Part shown: positions 1-7,307 of the stretch, in pieces | How positions within the stretch are numbered: the stretch's first letter is position 1 | Layout: each line of letters begins with the position of its first letter | Source of the DNA: an uncultured Oscillospiraceae bacterium | GTDB lineage: Bacteria; Bacillota; Clostridia; Oscillospirales; Oscillospiraceae | Reading direction: 5' to 3' | Assembly: GCA_900756715.1 (NCBI GenBank) | Contig: CAAELC010000117.1 | Span: 1 to 16,495, forward strand | DNA length: 16,495 nt | Program-made: the position numbers and the translations under genes | The notes under the pieces: model-generated | Database searches by the model: none | Seen by the model: the letters and a program-made list of their open reading frames with translations, nothing else | What the model was told of the DNA's origin: nothing

Positions 1-792
1 CAGCAGCGCGTCCAGCCGCCTGTCCCGGCAATTGGGGTCCCGCTGGCAGGTGACACAAGCCGCTGCAATGCTCTCAGCCTTGCGCACCCGGGCGGCGGTT
101 ATGGAGTCGGACAGGGTCCGGGGCGTGAAACCGGCTTTTTCCAGCTGATTCAGCCCGCGGCGAAGAGCCGCCTGTTCCTGCAGCCTGGGCTGCTCCCTGC
201 CCAGCAGCAGCGAAAGCCCCCTTTGCCGGGGCAGGCCCAGCTGCTGCAAAGCGGATTCCACTGCCGGGGCGCAGGACAGGAAAAACGGCGGCGTCTGCAC
301 GGCAGCGGCACCCTCCACCAACGCCAGCAGGTGTTCCACCCCCCGGCCGCTGCGGGCGGAAATGCCGGCAACCGGGCAGGAAAGCTGCTGCGCCAGCGCC
401 GCCAGATTCACCCGGATGCCCTTACGCCGGGCTTCATCCAGCAAATTGACACACAGCACCATATGCTCCGTCAGCTGGCGGATTTGCAGCGCCAGATTCA
501 GGCTGCGGGCAAGATTGGTAGCATCGGCCACCACCACCGTCACCTGTGCCCGGCCGGAGAGAATAAATTCCCCCGCCAGCTCCTCCTCCGGCGAGTCCGC
601 CGAAAGAGAGTACGCACCGGGCAAATCCACCAGATGAAGCCGCCCCTCTGGCCGGGCGCACCACCCCTCTGCCAGCGCCACCGTTTTGCCGGGCCAGTTG
701 CCCGTGTGCTGACGCAGACCCGTCAGGCGGTTGAACAGCGTGGATTTGCCCACATTGGGATTTCCCGCCAGCGCCACCGTGATCTCTTTCAT
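1..792 (-). CDS. feoB: Ferrous iron transport protein B, N-terminal part (runs off left edge)
   Basis: This is the cytoplasmic GTPase region of the FeoB Fe(II) membrane transporter. Only the first 264 residues are in the window; the membrane part would lie beyond position 1. Visible G-protein motifs are G1 GNPNVGKST (residues 10-18), G3 DLPG (56-59), G4 NLLD (116-119) and a G5-like SARSG near residue 148. The stretches HTGNWPGKTV and DATNLARSLNLALQI are characteristic of FeoB rather than of other small GTPases. The ATG at 792 follows a purine-rich site (GGAAGGGGAGAGGGT). The gene diverges from the LysM/GH18 gene at 925. feoA, normally a neighbour, lies 1.5 kb away at the end of another operon. 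An unusual trio of cysteines (C246, C249, C255) sits in the linker before the first membrane helix. The family call is secure; Fe(II) as substrate is family knowledge. Confidence 0.95.
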   Translation of the reverse strand, partial: MKEITVALAGNPNVGKSTLFNRLTGLRQHTGNWPGKTVALAEGWCARPEGRLHLVDLPGAYSLSADSPEEELAGEFILSGRAQVTVVVADATNLARSLNLALQIRQLTEHMVLCVNLLDEARRKGIRVNLAALAQQLSCPVAGISARSGRGVEHLLALVEGAAAVQTPPFFLSCAPAVESALQQLGLPRQRGLSLLLGREQPRLQEQAALRRGLNQLEKAGFTPRTLSDSITAARVRKAESIAAACVTCQRDPNCRDRRLDALL

Positions 793-850
793 ACCCTCTC
801 CCCTTCCGGCCATTTTTTGTCCCATTCTATGCATGACGCCACGGCGCCGT

Positions 851-880
851 TCATATCTGCGGCAGACGACGCATATAGTA
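851..880 (+). promoter_or_regulatory. Putative sigma-E (mother-cell) type promoter for the SleL-like gene
   Basis: TCATATC at 851-857 and CATATAGTA at 872-880 are separated by 14 nt. They fit the known Bacillus/Clostridium sigma-E pattern (-35 KMATAWW, -10 CATANNNT) with one mismatch in the -35. The final A also fits a sigma-K -10. The predicted transcript starts about 40 nt before the ATG at 925. A mother-cell promoter suits a spore-cortex lytic enzyme. This is a match by eye only. Confidence 0.5.
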
Positions 881-924
881 AAAGCAGCGCCGCCGGACAG
901 GCGGCCAAGTAAGGGAGGCTGGCA

Positions 925-2208
925 ATGGTCATTCATGTGGTTGCAAGGGGAGAGACGGTATCGTCCATCGCCCGGCAGTATGGCGTTTCCCCAACGCTTT
1001 TGATGCAGCAGAATCAGGTGCCGCCGGACGGCGCACTGGCCGTGGGACAGACATTGGTGGTTCTGTTCCCGCAGAGTACCCACACCGTGCGTGCAGGAGA
1101 CACCGTGTATTCCATCGCAAGGCGCTACGGCATTTCCACCCGGACGCTGTATCAGAACAACTATTTTCTGCTGGGGCGGCCCGATCTGCGCCCCGGAACG
1201 GAACTGATAATCGCATTGGCCTGGGAAAAGCTGGGCTCGCTGGGGGTGAACGGCTATGCCTACCCCTTTATCAGCTCCGACCTTCTGCGCCAGTGCCTGC
1301 CGTACATGACCTATCTGACGCCCTTCACCTACGGCATCGGGCCGGAGGGACAGCTGGTTGCTTTGCAGGACACGGAGCTACTGGCCGCCGCCGGACAATA
1401 CGGCGCGCAGCCGGTGCTGCACCTGTCCAGCCTGACAGAGGACGGCAGTTTTTCCTCTGCCCGGGCAGAAGCGCTGCTGGACAGTCCGCAGGCCCAGCAG
1501 CGAGTGCTTGTGCAGATCCGCCGGCTGCTGCAGGAAAAGGGATATGCCGGAGTGGATGTGGACTTTGAATTTTTACAGGGGCGCTATGCGGCGGCCTACG
1601 CCGCCTTTGTGCGTCTGCTGCGCACAGCCCTGAACCCTATGGGGTACATGGTGCTGGTGGCGCTGGCGCCCAAGACGGCGCCGGACCAGCGGGGGCTTTT
1701 ATACGAGGGACACGACTACGCCGCTCTGGGCGAAAGCGCCAACGGCGCATTGCTGATGACCTACGAATGGGGCTATACCGCAGGGCCGCCCATGGCGGTG
1801 GCCCCCCTGCCTCAGGTGCGGCAGGTGCTCCGCTATGCCCTGACGGCCATTCCGGCCGACAAGCTGTTTCTGGGAGTACCCACCTACGGCTACGACTGGC
1901 CGCTGCCGTGGCAGGAGGGCGTGACCCGGGGCGTATCTCTGTCGCCCCAGGAAGCGCTGGCACTGGCCCGTACCTACGGGGCGGAAATCCAATTTGACGA
2001 GACGGCGCAGGCCCCCTACTTCCGCTACACCGCCCCCGGCGGGCAGGAGCACGAGGTATGGTTTGAGGACGCCCGAAGCGCCGCCGCCAAATTTGCTCTG
2101 GCGGCGGAGAATGGGCTGCAGGGCGTGGGGCTGTGGAATCTGATGCGCGCGGCCCCGCAACTGTATCTGGTGCTGAACAGCCTATACGACATCGAGGTCA
2201 TGAGTTAA
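925..2208 (+). CDS. LysM-LysM-GH18 spore cortex-lytic enzyme (SleL/YaaH-like N-acetylglucosaminidase)
   Basis: The 427-residue protein has two LysM peptidoglycan-binding repeats (about residues 1-47 and 52-97) followed by a glycoside hydrolase family 18 barrel (about 105-425). The GH18 catalytic signature reads DVDFE at 211-215, so the acid/base Glu215 is present. There is no signal peptide or membrane segment, as in SleL/YaaH proteins, which are made in the mother cell and deposited in the spore coat/cortex to cleave cortex fragments at germination. The start at 925 has a good ribosome site (AAGGGAGG at 911-918, 6-nt gap). A sigma-E-like promoter lies upstream. It is the only plus-strand gene in the window, sits between feoB and feoA, and ends at a shared bidirectional terminator. 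The domain call is secure. The role in spores is inferred from architecture and promoter; a vegetative wall-hydrolase role is possible. Confidence 0.88.
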   Translation: MVIHVVARGETVSSIARQYGVSPTLLMQQNQVPPDGALAVGQTLVVLFPQSTHTVRAGDTVYSIARRYGISTRTLYQNNYFLLGRPDLRPGTELIIALAWEKLGSLGVNGYAYPFISSDLLRQCLPYMTYLTPFTYGIGPEGQLVALQDTELLAAAGQYGAQPVLHLSSLTEDGSFSSARAEALLDSPQAQQRVLVQIRRLLQEKGYAGVDVDFEFLQGRYAAAYAAFVRLLRTALNPMGYMVLVALAPKTAPDQRGLLYEGHDYAALGESANGALLMTYEWGYTAGPPMAVAPLPQVRQVLRYALTAIPADKLFLGVPTYGYDWPLPWQEGVTRGVSLSPQEALALARTYGAEIQFDETAQAPYFRYTAPGGQEHEVWFEDARSAAAKFALAAENGLQGVGLWNLMRAAPQLYLVLNSLYDIEVMS

Positions 2209-2243
2209 CCCGGACGCCGGGTGCATTTCCCCTTTCCCGGCAG

Positions 2244-2295
2244 AAAAACCGCCCGGTACATGCCAGCGTGGCAATGTACCGGGCGATTTTTATTT
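2244..2295. terminator. Bidirectional intrinsic terminator between convergent sleL-like gene and feoA
   Basis: A long hairpin has outer arms CGCCCGGTACAT (2250-2261) and ATGTACCGGGCG (2274-2285), an inner GCCA/TGGC extension, and a GCG loop. It is preceded by AAAAA (2244-2248) and followed by ATTTTTATTT (2286-2295). A U-tract therefore follows the hairpin on both strands. It begins right at the feoA stop and follows the plus-strand gene by about 40 nt, so it serves both. Confidence 0.93.
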
Positions 2296-2527
2296 ACAGT
2301 GTATCCTGCAGCCGGATCAGACGGGTATCGGCGGGACGCAGCGCAATCACCGCGCCCATCACCTCATAGGCCGTGGCGCCGCCGAAGGGCGCACGCCACA
2401 GGGCCGTTACCCGTGCGCCGGGGACAAAGCCCAGCTCCAGCAGGCGGCGGCGCTTCCGTTGGGGAAACAGCAGTTGCTTTACCCGTCCCCATTGTCCGCA
2501 GGGCAGCTGCTCCAGCGTTCTTTCCAA
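2294..2527 (-). CDS. feoA: FeoA-domain protein (small SH3-like iron transport protein)
   Basis: This is a 77-residue protein of the FeoA family, a cytoplasmic SH3-like partner of FeoB. The diagnostic core is RLLELGFVPGARV followed by the strand pattern ALWRAPFGGATAYEVMG and a final IALRPADTRLIRL. I place the start at TTG 2527 because a perfect AGGAGG lies 9 nt upstream (2537-2542). An upstream in-frame GTG (2548) would put that Shine-Dalgarno inside the gene and has none of its own. It lies 51 nt after the cytidine deaminase stop with no visible promoter or terminator between, so it is probably the last gene of the marR-ABC-ABC-cdd operon. This is unusual, since feoA normally adjoins feoB. 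The fold assignment is firm. Acting with the FeoB at 1-792 is inference. Confidence 0.85.
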   Translation of the reverse strand: MERTLEQLPCGQWGRVKQLLFPQRKRRRLLELGFVPGARVTALWRAPFGGATAYEVMGAVIALRPADTRLIRLQDTL

Positions 2528-2536
2528 GGGCAAAGA

Positions 2537-2542
2537 CCTCCT
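2537..2542 (-). promoter_or_regulatory. Ribosome binding site that decides the feoA TTG start
   Basis: The minus-strand AGGAGG is 9 nt from TTG 2527, only 3 nt from another TTG at 2533, and downstream of the GTG at 2548. This spacing argues for TTG 2527 as the start. Confidence 0.7.
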
Positions 2543-2578
2543 CTGCACGGGTCTGTGCCAGTATATGCAGCGCTTTTC

Positions 2579-2968
2579 TTACAGGTACTCGGGGCCAAAG
2601 CTGTAAGGCAGCAGCTCCGGCAGCGTAAAGCGGCGGGCCTCCCCTGCCCCATTGAGGCAGATTACCTCGATCTCCGGGGCAAATTCCCGCAGCACCTGAC
2701 GGCAGGTGCCGCAGGGAACGCAGAATTGCTGGCTTTTCCCGGCAATTACAATCCGCCGGAAGCGGCGGTGGCCTTCGCTGACCGCTTTGCAGATGGCGGT
2801 CCGCTCGGCGCAGATGGTGGCACCATAGGCGGCATTCTCAATATTGCAGCCGGTATACACCGTGCCGTCGTCACACTCCAGCGCCGCCCCCACCGGGAAA
2901 TGGGAATAAGGCATATAGGCCATATCCAGCATGGAAACAGCCTTTTGCATCAGCTCCTGCTCTGTCAT
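2579..2968 (-). CDS. cdd: Cytidine deaminase
   Basis: The 129-residue protein is a full-length zinc-dependent cytidine/deoxycytidine deaminase of the small homotetrameric type, used in pyrimidine salvage (cytidine to uridine). The catalytic CAE motif (C53, E55) and the second zinc motif PCGTC (C86, C89) are present. The substrate-binding region GCNIENAAYG (residues 40-49) is also intact. The ATG at 2968 has AAAGGAGG 8 nt upstream; that site lies next to the TGA stop of the upstream transporter gene (16-nt gap), so translation is probably coupled. Its place behind a drug-type ABC exporter may reflect export of or tolerance to nucleoside-like compounds, but that is inference; simple operon hitch-hiking is equally possible. 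Confidence 0.95.
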   Translation of the reverse strand: MTEQELMQKAVSMLDMAYMPYSHFPVGAALECDDGTVYTGCNIENAAYGATICAERTAICKAVSEGHRRFRRIVIAGKSQQFCVPCGTCRQVLREFAPEIEVICLNGAGEARRFTLPELLPYSFGPEYL

Positions 2969-2984
2969 AACAGCGTCCTCCTTT

Positions 2985-4868
2985 TCAGTTCAGCTCGGAC
3001 AGGCCGGTATACAGCTGGTAATAACGGCCCTTCTGGCCCAGCAGCGTTTCATGATTGCCGCGCTCAATAATCTGGCCCTGCTCCAGCACCAGAATGGCCT
3101 GTGCATTGCGGACGGTGGAAAGCCGGTGCGCAATGACGAACACCGTGCGTCCGGCCATGAGGGAATCCATTCCCCGCTCGATCAGCTTTTCCGTGCGGGT
3201 ATCAATGGAGGAGGTGGCCTCATCCAGAATCAGAACCGGGGGATCAGACACCGCCGCCCGGGCAATGGCCAGCAGCTGGCGCTCGCCCTGACTGAGGCTG
3301 CCGCCATCGCCGGTGATCATGGTGTCATAGCCCTGCGGCAGATGGCGGATGAAGGAATCCGCATTGGCCAGCCGGGCTGCGGCACGCACCTGCTCGTCGG
3401 TGGCATCGGGCCGGCCATAGCGGATGTTGTCGGCAATGGTGCCGGTGAACAGGTGGGTATCCTGCAGGACAATGCCAAGGGACCGGCGCAGCGAGTCCTT
3501 CTGAATATCTCGGACATCAATGCCGTCATAGGTGATAGAGCCGGACTGAATGTCATAGAAGCGGTTGATGAGGTTTGTAATGGTGGTCTTGCCTGCGCCG
3601 GTGGAGCCGACGAAGGCAATCTTCTGGCCGGGCTCGGCATAGAGGGAAATGTCGTGAAGCACCGTTTTCTCCGGCACATAGCCAAAGACCACATGGTCAA
3701 AGCGCACATCGCCCCGCAGCTCAGTCAGGGTTCCGTCCGGGCCCTTCCAAGCCCAGTGGCCGGTGCGGTTGGACACCTCTTTCAGCATATCGCCGTCTTT
3801 TTCCACGCGGACCAGCACGGTTTTCCCCTCGTCAGGCTCGGGCTGCTCCTCCATAACGGCGAAGATACGCTCTGCACCGGCGACAGCCGCCAGAATGGTG
3901 TTGACCTGCTGGCTGATCTGGCTGATGGGCTGGGACACCTGCTTGACATACAGCAGATATGCCGCAAGCGAGCCAATGTCGCCCACGCCGCCAATGGCCA
4001 GAAGGCCGCCCACGCAGCAGGTGACCGCGTAGTTGATGCGGGAAAGGTTACCCATGGCGGGCATCATGGAGCTGGCATAGGTCTGGGCGGCGGTAGCCGC
4101 CTGACGATAGCTTTCATTCAGTTCGTCAAACTGGCTGATGGTTTTCTGCTCGTGGTTGAAGACCTTGATGACCTTCTGACCCTCGATCATCTCCTCAATA
4201 TAGCCGTTGACCGCGCCCAGCGCCTTCTGCTGCTGCTGGAAGCTGACCCGGCTGCGGCCGCCGATGTTTTTCACCACCAGCAGCATCAGCGCCAGAAACA
4301 CAAAGGTAATCAGCGTCAGAATCCAGTTCAGATACAGCATCATGCCAACGGTACCCAGAAAGGTCAGGGCGCAGGAAATCAGGCTGGCGAAGCTGTTATT
4401 CAGCATTTCCGAAATGGTGTCGATGTCGTTTGTGAAGCGGCTCATCAGGTCGCCGGATTGGTGCGAGTCAAAATACCGCAGCGGCAGCTCCTGCATCCTG
4501 CCGAACAGATCGCGGCGGATGGCTGCCACGGTACTCTGGGAAATGTGCACCATGATGCGGGAATAGGCAAAGGAGCACAGCGCCGACAGGCCGAAGGCAC
4601 CGCCCAGCAGCACCAGCATCCGGATCAGGCCCGGGAAATCGCCGGGCAGGATATAATTGTTGATAATGGGCTTGAGCAGGAAGCTGCTCAAAACCGAGGA
4701 GGCGCTGCTGAGCACCAGACACACGGCTACCAGCACCAGCGCGCCCTTATAGCCGGACATATAGCCCAGCAGCTTTTTCACCGTGCCCTTCATATCCTTA
4801 GGCTTCTGATACCCGTGGCGGGCCGGTCCGCCGCCGGGGCCGTGGCCCCGCTGCTTCATGTCAGCCAT
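2985..4868 (-). CDS. Heterodimeric ABC exporter subunit with the catalytic (consensus) ATPase site
   Basis: The 627-residue half-transporter has an N-terminal six-helix membrane domain (about residues 35-330) and a C-terminal nucleotide-binding domain (about 385-620). Walker A is canonical (GSTGAGKTT, 421-429), the Q-loop is VLQD, and Walker B has the catalytic Glu (LILDE, E550). The switch His is present (H581). The signature is non-canonical, LSQGE (525-529) instead of LSGGQ. This is the pattern of the canonical-site partner in BmrCD/LmrCD/TmrAB-type multidrug exporters. I choose ATG 4868, which has an AAGGGGTG site 7 nt upstream; TTG 4871 is an alternative. The start overlaps the end of the upstream partner gene by 8 nt, implying coupled translation. 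A glycine/histidine-rich tail of about 25 residues precedes the first helix. The substrate cannot be read from sequence. Confidence 0.93.
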   Translation of the reverse strand: MADMKQRGHGPGGGPARHGYQKPKDMKGTVKKLLGYMSGYKGALVLVAVCLVLSSASSVLSSFLLKPIINNYILPGDFPGLIRMLVLLGGAFGLSALCSFAYSRIMVHISQSTVAAIRRDLFGRMQELPLRYFDSHQSGDLMSRFTNDIDTISEMLNNSFASLISCALTFLGTVGMMLYLNWILTLITFVFLALMLLVVKNIGGRSRVSFQQQQKALGAVNGYIEEMIEGQKVIKVFNHEQKTISQFDELNESYRQAATAAQTYASSMMPAMGNLSRINYAVTCCVGGLLAIGGVGDIGSLAAYLLYVKQVSQPISQISQQVNTILAAVAGAERIFAVMEEQPEPDEGKTVLVRVEKDGDMLKEVSNRTGHWAWKGPDGTLTELRGDVRFDHVVFGYVPEKTVLHDISLYAEPGQKIAFVGSTGAGKTTITNLINRFYDIQSGSITYDGIDVRDIQKDSLRRSLGIVLQDTHLFTGTIADNIRYGRPDATDEQVRAAARLANADSFIRHLPQGYDTMITGDGGSLSQGERQLLAIARAAVSDPPVLILDEATSSIDTRTEKLIERGMDSLMAGRTVFVIAHRLSTVRNAQAILVLEQGQIIERGNHETLLGQKGRYYQLYTGLSELN

Positions 4869-6597
4869 CAATGCTCACCCCTTCCTGCTGAGACTGGTAT
4901 ACCTCGCGGTAAATCTGATTGGTTTTCATCAGTTCCTCGTGGGTGCCCACGCCGGAAATTTTGCCGTCGTCCAGCACCACAATCATGTCCGCGTCCTGCA
5001 CGGAGGAAATGCGCTGGGCAATAATCAGCTTGGTGGTGCCGGGCAGCGTGGAACGCAGCCCCTGCCGGATGGCGGCATCTGTGGCCGTATCCACCGCAGA
5101 GGTGGAGTCATCCAGAATCAGCACCTTGGGCCGGCGCAGAATGGCGCGGGCAATGCACAGGCGCTGCTTCTGGCCGCCGGAGACATTGGTTCCGCCCTGC
5201 TCAATATAGGTATCGTAACCATCGGGCATTTTTTCAATGAACTCACTGGCACAGGCGATGCGGCAGGCTTCCTCGATTTCCTGATCCGTGGCCTTGCTGT
5301 CACCCCAGCGGAGGTTTTCCCGGATGGTACCGGAAAACAGCGTATTTTTTTGCAGCACCATGGCGCATGCATCACGCAGATGCTCCATGGTATATTCCTT
5401 CACATCCCGGCCGCCTACCAGCACCCGGCCCTCCGTGGCCTCGTACAGCCGGGGAATGAGGCTGACCAGCGTGCTCTTGGCGCTGCCGGTGCCGCCCAGA
5501 ATGCCTACAGTAGCGCCGGAGGGGATGGACAGGTCAATGTCCTCCAGATTCCATGCCTCGCTATCCGGATTATAGCGGAAGGAAACATGGTCAAAGCGGA
5601 TGGAGCCGTCCTCCACCTGCAGCTGCCGGTCCGCGGTGTGGTTGGTGATCTGGGGCTGCTCATTCAGCACTGCCAGCACGCGCTTGCCGCAGGCAATGGA
5701 ACGCGTGAGCATCATCAGCACCATGGACACCATCATCAGGGACATGAGAATCTCGGACACATAGGTGAAAAAGGCAATCAGATCGCCGGAGAGCAGGCTG
5801 CCCTCATAGACATAATTGCCGCCGATCCACAGAACTGCCACGGTGGTGCCGCCCATCAGCAGGAAAATAACCGGCATGAACATGACCACAAAGCCGAAGG
5901 CCCGCTCGGCCATGGAGCGCAGCTTTTCGTTCCGGACGCGGAATTTCTCCTTTTCTACATCCTCCCGAACAAAGGACTTGACCACGCGAATGGCGTTCAG
6001 GTCCTCCTGCACCACCAGATTCAGGTCGTCCGTTGCCTTTTGCAGAGAGGTGAAGAAGGGGCCCACCCGGCGAATCACCATCAGAACCGCCAGAAGCAGC
6101 AGCGGAATCACCACCAGAAACACCTGGCTGAGCCGGGTGCTGATGGTCAGCGCCATCACCAGCGCCGTGACCAGCATCACCGGCGCCCGCACCAGCATGC
6201 GCATCCCCATCATCAGGGTCATTTGCAGGCTGTTTACATCGTTTGTCAGGCGGGTGATGAGAGAAGCGGTGGAAAAATGCTCGATATTGGCAAACGAGAA
6301 TTTCTGCACCTGCCGGTATTCCGCCGCCCGCAGATTGGCGCCAAAGCCCATACCGGCCCGGGAGGCCAGCGCCGCCGCCCCCACGCCAAGCGCCAGCGCC
6401 GCCAGCGCCATCACCACCATTTTGATTCCCGCTGACAGGATGTAAGCCCGGTCGGCATTCTGAATGCCAACGTCTACGATGTTGCTCATAACCTTGGGCA
6501 GCATCAGCTCCAGCACGGCTTCGCCCGCCGAGCACAGAATGCCCAGCACGATCACCACCCGGTAGCCCGCCGTATAATCGGCCAATTTATGCTTCAT
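4861..6597 (-). CDS. Heterodimeric ABC exporter subunit with the degenerate ATPase site
   Basis: The 578-residue half-transporter has a six-helix membrane domain (about 12-305) and an ATPase domain (about 330-570). Walker A is altered, GGTGSAKST (368-376, A373 for Gly). Walker B has Asp instead of the catalytic Glu (LILDD, D497), and the switch His is Gln (Q528). The signature VSGGQ (472-476) is normal. In the dimer its VSGGQ completes the active site of the partner, while its own degenerate site faces the partner's LSQGE. The two proteins are thus complementary halves of one exporter. The ATG at 6597 has AAAGGAGG 9 nt upstream, located inside the end of marR, and the genes overlap by 11 nt. 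Its position behind marR suggests induction by a ligand of that regulator. Confidence 0.93.
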   Translation of the reverse strand: MKHKLADYTAGYRVVIVLGILCSAGEAVLELMLPKVMSNIVDVGIQNADRAYILSAGIKMVVMALAALALGVGAAALASRAGMGFGANLRAAEYRQVQKFSFANIEHFSTASLITRLTNDVNSLQMTLMMGMRMLVRAPVMLVTALVMALTISTRLSQVFLVVIPLLLLAVLMVIRRVGPFFTSLQKATDDLNLVVQEDLNAIRVVKSFVREDVEKEKFRVRNEKLRSMAERAFGFVVMFMPVIFLLMGGTTVAVLWIGGNYVYEGSLLSGDLIAFFTYVSEILMSLMMVSMVLMMLTRSIACGKRVLAVLNEQPQITNHTADRQLQVEDGSIRFDHVSFRYNPDSEAWNLEDIDLSIPSGATVGILGGTGSAKSTLVSLIPRLYEATEGRVLVGGRDVKEYTMEHLRDACAMVLQKNTLFSGTIRENLRWGDSKATDQEIEEACRIACASEFIEKMPDGYDTYIEQGGTNVSGGQKQRLCIARAILRRPKVLILDDSTSAVDTATDAAIRQGLRSTLPGTTKLIIAQRISSVQDADMIVVLDDGKISGVGTHEELMKTNQIYREVYQSQQEGVSIDG

Positions 6598-7057
6598 GCA
6601 ACTGTTCCTCCTTTGTCTCGTCTGTCAGGTTGGCGGCCACCCGCAAAAGATAAGCGCGCAGCGTTTCAATCTCCTCCGGCGAAAAGCCCTGCTCCGCCTG
6701 ACGGTGCACCTCACTCTCCACCCGAAGGAATTCCTGATACAGGCTGCGGCCCTGCTCGGTCAGATGGACCATGCGGCAACGGGCATCCGCAGAACTGATG
6801 CTGCGGGTCACGAGGCCCTTCTCCTCCAGCCGCTCCACCACGCCGTTTACCGTGGAGGGCTTTACCATCAAAAACTGCTGCAGTGCCTTCTGGGGCACAT
6901 CCTTCTGCTGCTTTTCCAGATAGATCAGCACCCGGCACTGGATGGGAGACACATCATATTGCCGCAGGCGGCGCACCATCTGCTTCATAATCTGATGGTC
7001 GCAATACCCCAGCAGCGGGCCGAAATGATCCGGGGGAACCGGTCGAAAACAACCCAC
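6587..7057 (-). CDS. MarR/SlyA-family transcriptional regulator of the exporter operon
   Basis: This is a winged helix-turn-helix protein of about 156 residues, normal for MarR. The recognition-helix region KPSTVNGVVERLEEKGLV lies at about 66-83, followed by the wing with the family DxR (D91, R93). I prefer the GTG at 7057. A near-perfect Shine-Dalgarno GGAGGTGAT (7062-7070) has its GGAGG core 8 nt upstream of it, whereas ATG 7072 lies before that site and ATG 7063 inside it. The gene opens an operon with both ABC subunits (11-nt overlap), cdd and feoA. Two TTAG-N4-CTAA dyads lie directly downstream of its -10 box, so it most likely represses its own operon until an inducer binds. The inducer is unknown. 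Confidence 0.92.
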   Translation of the reverse strand: MGCFRPVPPDHFGPLLGYCDHQIMKQMVRRLRQYDVSPIQCRVLIYLEKQQKDVPQKALQQFLMVKPSTVNGVVERLEEKGLVTRSISSADARCRMVHLTEQGRSLYQEFLRVESEVHRQAEQGFSPEEIETLRAYLLRVAANLTDETKEEQLHEA

Positions 7058-7061
7058 GCCC

Positions 7062-7070
7062 ATCACCTCC
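7062..7070 (-). promoter_or_regulatory. Strong Shine-Dalgarno favouring the GTG start of marR
   Basis: The minus-strand GGAGGTGAT is complementary to the 16S rRNA 3' end. It overlaps two upstream ATG codons (7072, 7063) and is correctly spaced only for GTG 7057. Confidence 0.6.
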
Positions 7071-7081
7071 ATCTTTAAAAG

Positions 7082-7093
7082 TTAGGCCACTAA
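7082..7093. promoter_or_regulatory. MarR-type operator, site 1 (imperfect dyad)
   Basis: TTAGGCCACTAA fits TTAG-N4-CTAA. It lies 15 bp, centre to centre, from the perfect site 2 and would fall in the early transcribed region of the operon. Confidence 0.65.
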
Positions 7094-7096
7094 AAG

Positions 7097-7108
7097 TTAG
7101 CATGCTAA
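7097..7108. promoter_or_regulatory. MarR-type operator, site 2 (perfect 12-bp palindrome)
   Basis: TTAGCATGCTAA is a perfect palindrome close to the known SlyA box TTAGCAAGCTAA. It abuts the -10 hexamer (7109-7114), so binding would block RNA polymerase. Confidence 0.8.
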
Positions 7109-7137
7109 ATAATAGCGCAAACACTTTTCTTCGTCAA
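7109..7137 (-). promoter_or_regulatory. Sigma-A promoter of the marR-ABC-ABC-cdd-feoA operon
   Basis: On the minus strand, -35 TTGACG (7137-7132), a 17-bp spacer and -10 TATTAT (7114-7109). Transcription would start inside operator site 2. Confidence 0.85.
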
Positions 7138-7157
7138 GAGACATTTTATGAACTTTT

Positions 7158-7183
7158 GGAGAATTTCAGACGGAAAATTCTTC
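7158..7183. repeat. Inverted repeat in the divergent intergenic region
   Basis: AGAATTT (7160-7166) and AAATTCT (7175-7181) are perfect inverted arms around an 8-nt loop, extendable by a G-T and a G-C pair. It lies between the two divergent promoters and could be a regulator site or a chance AT-rich dyad. Confidence 0.35.
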
Positions 7184-7272
7184 CATTGGGGCGAAGGGCG
7201 CCGGGAATCAGGAGAAGTATGACCCAATCGTGACGGCGGTGTAAACAAACCGTGAACTGTTGCGTTGGGCTG

Positions 7273-7301
7273 TTGACTTTTTCCCGGTGGGGCTGTATTC
7301 T
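7273..7301 (+). promoter_or_regulatory. Sigma-A promoter reading rightward into a short non-coding interval
   Basis: TTGACT (7273-7278), a 17-bp spacer and TATTCT (7296-7301). The expected start is near 7308. No protein gene follows on this strand; the transcript would meet the terminator ending at 7392. Confidence 0.6.
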
Positions 7302-7307
7302 ATCCTA

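Noticed and set aside
223..912. Plus-strand open frame opposite feoB
   Set aside because: It is antisense to an unmistakable FeoB GTPase domain and its composition is biased and domain-free.
2931..5024. Long plus-strand open frame (about 697 codons) opposite cdd and the first ABC gene
   Set aside because: It is antisense to two genes with complete family motifs and has histidine/glutamine-rich sequence without any recognisable domain. High-GC codon bias leaves the opposite strand open.
4858..6435. Plus-strand open frame of about 525 codons opposite the second ABC gene
   Set aside because: It mirrors the ABC coding sequence, shows no domain and has no ribosome site.
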